Shown piece by piece: positions 1-5,968 of a stretch of 8,017 nt of DNA. Position 1 is the stretch's first letter; each line of letters starts with the position of its first letter. The translations under genes and the position numbers were made by a program. Source of the DNA: a bacterium (GTDB lineage Bacteria; Patescibacteria; Paceibacteria; UBA9973; UBA6065). The DNA is taken from assembly GCA_030680695.1 (NCBI GenBank), contig JAUXUT010000109.1:1-8017 (forward strand), read 5' to 3'. Under the pieces are notes generated by a model. That model was not told the origin of the DNA. It did not search any database and was given only the letters and a program-made list of their open reading frames with translations.

Positions 1-13
1 AAACCAAACCTCA

Positions 14-80
14 GCCGCGAATTCCACGAATTTTCGCAAATTGGTTTTAAAAATCTGCGTGAATTAGCGAAATTCGCGGC
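14..80. repeat. Palindromic CACGAATT/GCGAATT-type intergenic repeat
   Basis: GCCGCGAATT at 14-23 is the exact reverse complement of 71-80. Between them are alternating CACGAATT and GCGAATT-like blocks. A related stretch lies at 7846-7891. Confidence 0.6.
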
Positions 81-122
81 AAAATGCTCTGGCTTTGAGA
101 CCTGGAAATGACAGATACTGAC

Positions 123-165
123 TTGTGGGTAATCACCAGAGCAATCACCTTGTGATTACCCACAA
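123..165. repeat. Perfect 14-bp hairpin (TTGTGGGTAATCAC)
   Basis: Positions 123-136 and 152-165 are exact reverse complements around a 15-nt loop. Part of the arm (GGTAATCACCAG, 129-140) recurs at 255-266, and GTGATTACCCAYAA recurs at 5637-5650 next to the insertion sequence. Confidence 0.6.
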
Positions 166-175
166 ACTTGGAATC

Positions 176-232
176 GCGGGGCTAAAGCCACCTAGTTGTC
201 GAGCTTGTCGAGACACATGGCTTCAGCCCGCC
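176..232. repeat. Imperfect hairpin GCGGGGCTAAAGCCA / TGGCTTCAGCCCGC
   Basis: The two arms differ by a substitution and one bulged base. The loop contains GTCGAG twice. It resembles the short extragenic palindromes that are common between genes in Chloroflexota-like genomes (recalled from memory). Confidence 0.5.
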
Positions 233-361
233 GAATCAGGCAACGCAAAGATGCGGTAATCACCAGTAAATTTCCTTCGCGTTCGCTTCGACAGGCTCGG
301 CGCAGGCTTTGCGGTCTTCGCGGTGAAAAAGGGTTTTTGCAGTAGACTCACATAATCAAAT

Positions 362-471
362 GGGTGCGTTTCATTTCAGTTGAAACCGTCCCGAAGGCTG
401 GCAAAAACGACCAGATTCCCTCAACGAAACCTTCGGGACGTTCTTTCTGTCAACTCATTTGAAACACACCC
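362..471. mobile_element. 110-bp MITE-like element with 9-bp target duplications
   Basis: It is flanked by perfect direct repeats TAATCAAAT at 353-361 and 472-480. The ends match as inverted repeats at 18 of 22 positions (GGGTGCGTTTCA against GGGTGTGTTTCA, then AGTTGA in both). Inside is a perfect 11-bp inverted repeat CGTCCCGAAGG (387-397 with 430-440). It has no coding capacity. It starts with GGGTG like the insertion sequence at 4738, but the remaining end sequence differs. Confidence 0.75.
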
Positions 472-484
472 TAATCAAATAAAC

Positions 485-519
485 GGGGTCTTCCATAAAG
501 ATTATCCATGGAAGACCCC
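485..519 (-). terminator. Probable rho-independent terminator of the protease gene
   Basis: A perfect 12-bp stem (GGGGTCTTCCAT at 485-496, complement at 508-519) has an 11-nt loop. It lies about 50 nt after the protease stop. On the minus strand it is followed by GTTTATTTGATT, which is T-rich but interrupted. Confidence 0.6.
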
Positions 520-569
520 ATTGGACCCCGGTCTTTCGCTATACACGGGGTACCTCTCAGACATTTATC

Positions 570-3500
570 TTATTTCGGGGGCCAAGCCTCAGGACCATCC
601 TCTACAGCCCCCGCCGCCTCGCTGCTATAGGTTCCCGGCTGTGTGCTGGTCAGGTAGTTTCTTGGGGTAATAGCTCCTGATGACCCATTAACATCAAGTA
701 CGTACCACCATCTTCCAGTTCCGCTCGGGACATTGTAGGTTTGAATCAGAGCGCCATAACGGTAGACCCTTACCTGCGCCCCGGAAGCCGACAACGTCCC
801 TGAACTGGAATATTGGTATACGGCGTATTTATACGTCCCAGCATAATAACTTAGGATGCCAATCGTTTCGGGACCGTAGCTTGTGGTGTCATCCCTGTCG
901 AGGCTGGCAAAGGGGAAGGCCGTCTGACTTCCACGTCGGGCAAAGTATACGTGATAAGGGGTTGCAGGAGGCAGCCAAAGATGTGAGTCCAAATCGCTTG
1001 GGCTGGACCCCCAAGTCAGCACAAAATATAGAGGAGCGGTGGTTGTTTGTCCCGTCCAAAGCGCTGGGAGGGGAAAGTCACCGTTCATACCATACGCAAC
1101 CGAGAACTGATCCTTCACCCACCAGCGCCCCTGTGACGGCCGGAATACGGCTACATCCGTTTTGCCATTCCCATTGTAGTCGCCAGGAATCGGGATGTCA
1201 CCGTTCATGCCATAAACAACCGAGAACTGATCCTTCACCCACCAGCGCCCTTGTGACGGCCGGAATACGGCTACATCCGTTTTGCCGTCGCCATTGTAGT
1301 CGCCAGGAACCGGGGTGTCACCGTTCATCCCATACGCAACCGAGAACTGATCCTTCACCCACCAGCGCCCTGTCGAAGGCCGGAACACAGCGATGTCGGT
1401 CTTACCATCCCCGTTGTAATCGCCAGGGACCGGGATATCGCCATTCATGCCATACACAACCGAGAACTGATCCTTCACCCACCAGCGCCCTTGTGATGGT
1501 CGGAACACGGCAACATCTGTCTTGCCATCCCCGTTAAAGTCGAAAGGCGCCTTATTGGCGCTGCTGCCCGCAAACGTTCTAACGAGAGAAAACGATTGAG
1601 ATGAAGTTGTCACCGTAGCGCCGCGCACAACTACCTGCCATGTGCCAACTGCCGGGCTGTTTACGACAACCTGTTCGACATTATTGCGGTTGTCAATCCC
1701 TGTGGTCGCATTGTTCGCAGGAGACGCGGGATTCAGGATCCATGGGCGGTGTATCGTGCTGCCGTTCGGAGCGACCAGCCAAAGATCAAGGTTATTGACC
1801 AGGGTGGGATTCGCCAGCGCTGAGGCGGCGACATCATCCCACACCAGGGTAACTTTTAGGGGCGTCCCGGAGGACGTAACAGAAATATTGTAGGTCTGGC
1901 TCGCCCCGTTCGTTACTGAGCCTTGCAACACATTTTGGTTGCGGATCAGGTTGGCTGAGGTCACCGCGTTTACCCGTCCATATCCAGAGGCGTAATCCGG
2001 GCCGGGGTTGTAATAGGAGGTGGAATCATCCAAGTCGTCAGCGCCATGGATGAGCAGCGCCTTGACCGTGGATGGCAGCGGATCAACGTTACTGTTGGAA
2101 GCGCGGTATTGCTGGATCAACAGGGCGGAAATGCCCGAGACTGCCGGCGCTGCCATGGAAGTTCCGCACATGCCGGTATATCCACTGGATGATCCGGTGG
2201 ATGTGATGGTAAAATCTCCACTCGATTGGCATCCCGGAGCAACGATCTCCGGTTTCAGCCGACCATCATCCACAGGTCCCCAACTGCTGAAAGTTGTCAT
2301 CGAATCATCGTTTGAGTTGGTGGCGCCCACAGTGATCACATTCTTTGCCGTTCCACCGGGTCCTGTGATGTTGCCATAGTTTATATAAGGCGCTGTGTTA
2401 CTCATGCCGCAGTCGCCGTCATTTCGTTCATTGCCGGCAGAAAACACGATGTTGATCTTATCGGCGGGGTATAAAACGCCTGTGATGATCCTGTCGTAAT
2501 CACGGGAAGCGGAGAAATAGTCGCCATATTGGCTGCAATTGTTGTACACGGTCTCGTCGACGGTATAACCCCACGAATTTTGGGATAGTTCAATACCGCG
2601 CGTATTGATCGCATCATTGTAATCTGTGATGTCATTATCCCAGTAATAAGAGAAAATATCCGCGCCCGGAGCCATGCCCGCCCACTGGTTGGCGGTACCG
2701 CCTGACCCTACGCTGCCAGCCCCACTCCCTGCCATGGTTCCGGCAACGTGCGAGGCATGACCGCTTACCGAAGCGCCGGTATCAACCACTGTGAGACGCG
2801 CGGAATAATCGGTATGTGTGCCAACCTTGCCGCCATCCCACATTCCGAGATCCACGTTGGTACCTGTCAAGCTGTAGGGCGCGGACCAAAGAGTATTCAC
2901 CCCGGTCCGGCTGCGAATGCCGTCGTTTTCCTCGGTGAGTGTCCAAACCGGCTCGATCCATTCAACTGAGTCGTATGCTGCCAGTTCATTTACCTGCTCC
3001 ACCGGCATCGAAACCTCGAAGCGATTGGAGACAGCAATCTCCGTCAGGATATCCGCCCCACTTGCCAGCAGGATCTGTTGTGCGAACTCCAGCGAGACAT
3101 CCGGGAAAAAACTGACCGAGAAATTGAAATATTCCTGCTGGGAATTCATCACGGCCAAGTACCCGTCTCCATCAATTTTATCGGTCGGTTGGATCGCTCC
3201 CGCCCAGCGGATCATTGATGAAACTTCCGCAGTAGTGGATGGAACCGTCTGGCTGGCAAAACCGCTTACAGAGGCAGTCCAGGCGTTGTCTGGGATATAT
3301 TCCAAAAGCTGGATGCCCTGTTCCAGCAACATGGCACGCTCATCTTCCGATGGAATTTGATTGAACTGGATGAGGATATGTGTGCTCGGGATCTTTTCCT
3401 CAAGTGCGGGGCGCCGCCCCTCGATCTCAGCTAATTCAGCGATAACCACGCCGGCAGGCGGCACAAATTGTCTTGACTTCAACTGGATTTCGTACGATTG

Positions 3501-3644
3501 TTCATCTGCAGCATCCCCGGATGTATCCGAGCCATCCTGGGCAAAGACCGGGTTAGAAGAAGACAAAAACAGACTCAATATCAGCATAATGGACATGCTT
3601 AGAAAAATAAATCTTCTGGTTTTTAGTACTTGGTTTTTTTTCAT
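570..3644 (-). CDS. Secreted subtilisin-like serine protease (S8, KP-43-like) with FG-GAP-like repeats and a C-terminal YfaP-like domain
   Basis: 1024 residues. The ATG at 3644 is preceded 5 nt upstream by a strong GGAGGAG ribosome site. Residues 1-35 form a signal peptide (basic start, hydrophobic core, probable cut VFA|Q). Residues 51-235 are a propeptide, apparently two I9-like halves, ending YDSVEWIEP. The S8 catalytic domain spans about 245-560: Asp270 (MWDGG), His296 (GHASHVAGT), oxyanion Asn405 (FSAGN) and Ser496 (GTSMAAP), so it should be active. Residues 567-690 form a beta domain (LKVTLVWDD, NNLDLWLVAPNG) as in KP-43-type enzymes. Four 40-residue DxNGDGxxD repeats follow at 701-860. 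Residues 872-990 (LTWGSSPSDLDSHLWLP) resemble the YfaP/DUF2135 fold. No sortase signal or membrane anchor is visible. Expected role: extracellular or surface protein degradation, autoactivated by propeptide removal. The substrate is unknown. Family and triad are certain; accessory domain names are from motif recognition. Confidence 0.95.
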   Translation of the reverse strand: MKKNQVLKTRRFIFLSMSIMLILSLFLSSSNPVFAQDGSDTSGDAADEQSYEIQLKSRQFVPPAGVVIAELAEIEGRRPALEEKIPSTHILIQFNQIPSEDERAMLLEQGIQLLEYIPDNAWTASVSGFASQTVPSTTAEVSSMIRWAGAIQPTDKIDGDGYLAVMNSQQEYFNFSVSFFPDVSLEFAQQILLASGADILTEIAVSNRFEVSMPVEQVNELAAYDSVEWIEPVWTLTEENDGIRSRTGVNTLWSAPYSLTGTNVDLGMWDGGKVGTHTDYSARLTVVDTGASVSGHASHVAGTMAGSGAGSVGSGGTANQWAGMAPGADIFSYYWDNDITDYNDAINTRGIELSQNSWGYTVDETVYNNCSQYGDYFSASRDYDRIITGVLYPADKINIVFSAGNERNDGDCGMSNTAPYINYGNITGPGGTAKNVITVGATNSNDDSMTTFSSWGPVDDGRLKPEIVAPGCQSSGDFTITSTGSSSGYTGMCGTSMAAPAVSGISALLIQQYRASNSNVDPLPSTVKALLIHGADDLDDSTSYYNPGPDYASGYGRVNAVTSANLIRNQNVLQGSVTNGASQTYNISVTSSGTPLKVTLVWDDVAASALANPTLVNNLDLWLVAPNGSTIHRPWILNPASPANNATTGIDNRNNVEQVVVNSPAVGTWQVVVRGATVTTSSQSFSLVRTFAGSSANKAPFDFNGDGKTDVAVFRPSQGRWWVKDQFSVVYGMNGDIPVPGDYNGDGKTDIAVFRPSTGRWWVKDQFSVAYGMNGDTPVPGDYNGDGKTDVAVFRPSQGRWWVKDQFSVVYGMNGDIPIPGDYNGNGKTDVAVFRPSQGRWWVKDQFSVAYGMNGDFPLPALWTGQTTTAPLYFVLTWGSSPSDLDSHLWLPPATPYHVYFARRGSQTAFPFASLDRDDTTSYGPETIGILSYYAGTYKYAVYQYSSSGTLSASGAQVRVYRYGALIQTYNVPSGTGRWWYVLDVNGSSGAITPRNYLTSTQPGTYSSEAAGAVEDGPEAWPPK
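1065..1544 (-). repeat. Four tandem 120-bp coding repeats (FG-GAP/VCBS-like) in the protease gene
   Basis: The units are 1425-1544, 1305-1424, 1185-1304 and 1065-1184. Each encodes 40 residues of the pattern DxNGDGKTDxAVFRP-GRWWVKDQFSV-YGMNGD-P-PG. The DxNGDGxxD loop is a typical calcium-binding motif of these beta-propeller-like repeats. The units are nearly identical at the DNA level: all four share the stretch encoding WWVKDQFSV. The fourth unit reads NGNG instead of NGDG in its loop. Confidence 0.95.
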
Positions 3645-3649
3645 GACAA

Positions 3650-3656
3650 CTCCTCC
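3650..3656 (-). promoter_or_regulatory. Strong ribosome binding site of the protease gene
   Basis: The minus strand reads GGAGGAG five nucleotides before the ATG at 3644, a near-complete match to the anti-Shine-Dalgarno sequence. It fixes the protease start and suggests efficient translation even if the message begins upstream of the lipoprotein gene. Confidence 0.85.
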
Positions 3657-3718
3657 ATAATTTTAGATTATCAGACAAAGTACATTTTCTTTCAGAACTT
3701 GTATCACAGGGACGGCAT

Positions 3719-4453
3719 TCAGTTTATGGTTTTTGGCCAGATTGGCTCGACCCATTGAACCGAGTCATAAAGCACCAACTCATTCACTTGCGTAATGGGA
3801 AGCAGAATTTCAAATCGTTGGGCGGAGGCGATCTCTTGTACAATTTCTGCCCCATTTGCATCCAGGATCCGGCGTGCTAATTCGACCGGGACGTCAGGAA
3901 AGAAACTGACCGAGAAATTGAAGTTATCCTGTCCGGAATTTACCAGGTCAAGATACCCCTCTGCATCCAGTTTATCGGCAGGCTGGATTGGTCCAGCCCA
4001 ACGGATCAACGCCGGGAATTCTGTAAAAGTATCCGAAATAATTTGATCTACAGCGCCTTTTACGGAGGCTGCCCATGCATTATTGGGAATGTAATCCAGC
4101 AACTGAATACCCCGCTCCTGTAGTAAAAACCTCTCTCGTTCCGAAGGGATATAATAGAACTGGATCAGGATATGACTAACAGATGTATTTGCTTCGATGG
4201 GGGCTAGGGGAAAAATCAAATCCGATGAATTAACACCTTCTGGCGGCACAAAACGCCTGTTGATAAGGAGTATTTCATAAGGTTGTGCAGTCATGTTGTT
4301 GTTTAGCGTGGGGGCAGACTCAAGAGTCGCAACCAAATCGGGTTTTGCTGTCAACGTTTTAACCGGTGTTTCTGCGGAAGGACTCAAAGATACTGTCCGC
4401 CCACAGGCGGACAAAAGCAAAGCCAAACAAAGTAACAAAAAGGTTTTTTTCAT
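3719..4453 (-). CDS. Lipoprotein consisting of a stand-alone subtilase propeptide
   Basis: 244 residues from the ATG at 4453. An in-frame TTG at 4483 would add ten residues ahead of the signal peptide and is rejected. MKKTFLLLCLALLLSACG is a lipoprotein signal: lipobox LSAC, lipidated Cys17. A linker to about residue 57 leads into residues 59-239, which align with propeptide residues 51-234 of the protease encoded just downstream (shared YEI, FVPP, SHILIQF, GIQLL, IRWAG, FNFSVSFFPDV, QVNEL, YDSV). Hand alignment from HILIQF to EP(V/I)W gives about 88 identities in 146 positions. The protein ends five residues after this block with no trace of a catalytic domain. The 74-bp gap to the protease start shows no terminator, so co-transcription is likely. 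Inferred role: membrane-tethered inhibitor, folding helper or self-protection protein for the protease. Alternative: a decaying partial duplicate. The start codon and lipobox are strong; the function is inference. Confidence 0.88.
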   Translation of the reverse strand: MKKTFLLLCLALLLSACGRTVSLSPSAETPVKTLTAKPDLVATLESAPTLNNNMTAQPYEILLINRRFVPPEGVNSSDLIFPLAPIEANTSVSHILIQFYYIPSERERFLLQERGIQLLDYIPNNAWAASVKGAVDQIISDTFTEFPALIRWAGPIQPADKLDAEGYLDLVNSGQDNFNFSVSFFPDVPVELARRILDANGAEIVQEIASAQRFEILLPITQVNELVLYDSVQWVEPIWPKTIN

Positions 4454-4604
4454 GAAACATCTTCCCAAAGATGCACATTCCAATATAACGATTTATATCT
4501 GGACATATAACTCTAGAATAATGCCCCATCCTTTTTACCTCTAAATCAGCCTACTTTATTATTTTAGTTGAATTTTCATAAAAGTCAAGACGGAATAATT
4601 CGTG
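4454..4604 (-). promoter_or_regulatory. Upstream region of the lipoprotein-protease unit
   Basis: This AT-rich stretch is the only place for a dedicated promoter of the lipoprotein/protease unit. On the minus strand TTATAT and TATATT occur 17 nt apart, ending about 33 nt before the ATG, but the upstream box is a poor -35 match. A weak GGGAAG lies seven to twelve nucleotides before the start. The mobile-element cluster lies immediately upstream, so element-derived sequence could contribute to the promoter. Confidence 0.3.
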
Positions 4605-4729
4605 GTGTGCATGCAAACCATGTCAGGTGACTTGCTCCCTGCGCCGTCCCCGGCGCAGGATTTCCCTCGCAAAACGCCGCCGAGGACGGCGGCTTGAGCG
4701 ACTGCCGCTGACAACCTTTGCATGCACAC
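4605..4729. mobile_element. 125-bp MITE-like palindromic element
   Basis: The ends are inverted repeats: GTGTGCATGCAAA at 4605-4617 is the exact reverse complement of 4717-4729, and matching extends to 19 of 22 positions (4605-4626 against 4708-4729). The element is flanked by AATTCGTG at 4597-4604 and 4730-4737, consistent with an 8-bp target duplication. Inside are two GC-rich hairpins: an 8-bp stem CTGCGCCG at 4639-4658 and a GCCGCC/GGCGGC stem around 4676-4693. It encodes no transposase. It abuts the insertion sequence directly. Confidence 0.75.
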
Positions 4730-4746
4730 AATTCGTGGGGTGTGGA

Positions 4747-5566
4747 CTAAAGTTTCGGAGGATCCTGGCGCTGGTAAAGGGACTTGCCGAATTTGAAATT
4801 TTTCCAAGGATTGGGTTTTGGCTTTTTGGGATCCAAGGCAGCCTCCAGTAAATGATCTCCTGAACTCAATTTCTCCTGGAGGATGAGGCGTAGCGCTTCA
4901 TCGCCAGTGATAACTTTCGCAGGAGCTGCTTCAGGTTTCTTCAACTTCTGCTTGCGAATACCCGCCTCGATCTTCGACCATTCAGCCTGCCACCGATCGG
5001 AACAGATGATATTCCGCAAAGCCAACATCGGGTTCACATGCTGCTCCGCCCAATGCATCCCAGCACCTTTCGGCCAGCCCTGTGCTTAAAAGGTCGGATA
5101 TTGGATTTGTTTTTCACGCTTTTTCAAATATGCGAAGTTGCCTGTGATCGGCTTGTCTTGGGGATATTTCTTTTGCAGTTTCTGCATTTCCAATAACAAT
5201 TCCAATTCTTCATCGAGGGGGAAAAATCCCATGCCCACACTTCAGGCATATTCCGTATTCCCGTTCCAATTCCACCACTTGTCCTTCCCGCGTTTCAAGC
5301 TTCCGTTTCTTTTTCCCCTTCTTCAGCAACTCTCCTCCGCACTCCGGACAGACCGCTTCTTTTTCTCCCGCCTCCCATTCTGCACTCCCGCTCTTCATCG
5401 CCGTGTCTGCGATCATGCGTGCTCGCAGCACTGACAGCTGTTTATCCACTTCCTCTTCTATTTCTCGCATCGTTGCTTTGGGATGTTTTTCACGCCATGC
5501 GCTTGTCCCCGCTACCACCTCGTCACTCAGCTTTTTCCATTCCTCTTCTGCTTTGGTCTTTTTCAT
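4747..5566 (-). pseudogene. ISKra4-family transposase, frameshifted and internally deleted
   Basis: The start ATG at 5566 keeps a GAAGGAGG ribosome site. The N-terminal 118 residues include a helical region and a zinc ribbon (Cys73, Cys76, Cys107, Cys110). Four defects follow. (1) An extra base near 5217-5229 shifts GFFPLDEELELL into the next frame and truncates the first reading frame at 5210. (2) At about 5190 the sequence jumps from DEELELL to a C-terminal stretch (QDKPITGNFAYLKKREKQIQYPTF), so most of the catalytic core is gone. (3) A stop codon TAA at 5086-5088 stands where the family usually has Gln after QYPTF. (4) At about 5070/5071 AQGWP joins KGAGMHWA directly, so the usual IGSG-VESANK segment is missing. 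The C-terminal part (HVNPMLALRNIICSDRW) then runs to the stop at 4747. Comparison with the family is from memory. Confidence 0.85.
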
Positions 5567-5572
5567 CGGCTG

Positions 5573-5580
5573 CCTCCTTC
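5573..5580 (-). promoter_or_regulatory. Ribosome binding site of the transposase remnant
   Basis: The minus strand reads GAAGGAGG about six nucleotides before the ATG at 5566. It shows the transposase start is genuine and that the translation signal has survived although the gene is broken. Confidence 0.7.
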
Positions 5581-5655
5581 TTCCTTTTCCCCATCTTACT
5601 CCTGTTTTTCCGAAACTTTAGTCCACACCCTAATTCGTGATTACCCATAAGTCGC

Positions 5656-5797
5656 GTTGCGCATGCGAAACATGTCAGGCAATCTGTTCCTTGCGCCGTC
5701 CTCAGCACAGGATTTCTTCTTATAAGGGCCGCCGCCCACAACAGAATGCTTCGCAAGGGATTGCACCATCGTACAACGAACGGCGGCGGCTTGAGCC
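5656..5797. repeat. Diverged, right-truncated second copy of the 4605-4729 element
   Basis: It runs parallel to the 125-bp element: GCATGCGAAAC-ATGTCAGG, then TGCGCCGTCC, CAGGATTTC and finally GGCGGCTTGAG, in the same order. About 45 bp are inserted between the arms of the GCCGCC/GGCGGC hairpin. The right terminal repeat (TTTGCATGCACAC) is not found downstream, so this copy is decayed. Confidence 0.6.
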
Positions 5798-5806
5798 ATA
5801 AAGAGA

Positions 5807-5842
5807 TGCTTCGCGAGGTTTATACTGAGCAAAGCGAAGGCA
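5807..5842. repeat. Small hairpin repeat (TGCTTCGC ... GCGAAGGCA)
   Basis: TGCTTCGC at 5807-5814 pairs imperfectly with GCGAAGGCA at 5834-5842. ATGCTTCGC also occurs near 5747, inside the decayed repeat. It looks like the short extragenic palindromes common in environmental genomes. It is not followed by a T tract, so it is a weak terminator candidate for the gene ending at 5969. Confidence 0.4.
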
Positions 5843-5968
5843 CTCAGCATGACACTGCTTGGGAATTTTAATTCAAAAACTTTCGACTTTAAGGAGGCCT
5901 TGTCAGGGCGCAGCAATTCTCAAGTAAGTAATCACCCGGACTGGTACCTCATGTCAACCAGAAGCACA

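Larger units (their letters stand above)
1..569. other. Intergenic region downstream of the protease gene
   Basis: No gene is supported here. In order it holds the CACGAATT-type palindrome, the 14-bp hairpin, the GGCTAAAGCC hairpin, a GCTTCGACAGGCTCGGCGCAGG-like segment near 285-306, the 110-bp MITE-like element and the probable protease terminator. Confidence 0.7.
4738..5631 (-). mobile_element. Defective ISKra4-type insertion sequence (about 894 bp)
   Basis: The ends are perfect 22-bp inverted repeats at 4738-4759 and 5609-5630, beginning GGGTGTGGACTAAAG. AATTCGTG flanks the element on both sides (4730-4737 and 5632-5639) and looks like a target duplication. If the duplication is 9 bp, TAATTCGTG, the T at 5631 belongs to it rather than to the element. 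The inside holds only the two ends of a transposase gene on the minus strand. The family is assigned from transposase motifs: the zinc ribbon followed by GFFPLDEEL, and GAGMHWAEQHVNPMLALRN. The element cannot move by itself but could still be moved in trans, since its ends are intact. Confidence 0.85.
5632..5968. other. Intergenic stretch downstream of the CARDB-protein gene
   Basis: It contains the second AATTCGTG copy at 5632-5639, the decayed repeat copy (5656-5797) and the hairpin at 5807-5842. From 5843 to 5968 no convincing gene, terminator or repeat is seen. Confidence 0.6.

Noticed and set aside
881..1537. 218-residue plus-strand open frame with regular repeated peptides (RTDPSPTSAL, CSRQEPGC)
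   Set aside because: It is the antisense reading of the four 120-bp repeats of the protease gene. The periodicity comes from the sense repeats and it has no start signal of its own. The frame at 6067-6351 is the same artefact in the CARDB-protein gene.
1065..1544. Possible CRISPR-like array because of regular spacing
   Set aside because: The 120-bp period is coding, in frame, and translates to known FG-GAP-like repeats. There are no short repeats with unique spacers.
2748..3660. Plus-strand open frames opposite the protease 5' half (2748-2969, 2917-3360, 3361-3660)
   Set aside because: They are shadows of the protease gene, whose catalytic triad and signal peptide prove the minus-strand frame.
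3719..4453. Reading the lipoprotein as a simple pseudogene of the protease
   Set aside because: It has its own lipobox signal peptide, an uninterrupted frame and no catalytic remnant after the stop. It is kept as a gene, although partial-duplicate origin is likely.
4454..4483. TTG start at 4483 for the lipoprotein
   Set aside because: It would place ten residues before the MKK of a textbook lipoprotein signal peptide. The ATG at 4453 fits better.
4500..4560. Sigma-70 promoter for the lipoprotein gene
   Set aside because: AT-rich boxes at 17-nt spacing exist, but the -35 match is poor and AT-rich DNA gives such pairs by chance. It is only mentioned at low confidence.
4559..4807. 82-residue minus-strand open frame over the 125-bp element
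   Set aside because: It runs across the palindromic element and the insertion-sequence end, with no ribosome site. Its partial similarity to the frame at 5641-5916 reflects the shared DNA repeat, not a gene family.
5641..5916. 91-residue minus-strand open frame
   Set aside because: It lies in repeat debris, has no ribosome site, and resembles only the other repeat-derived frame.
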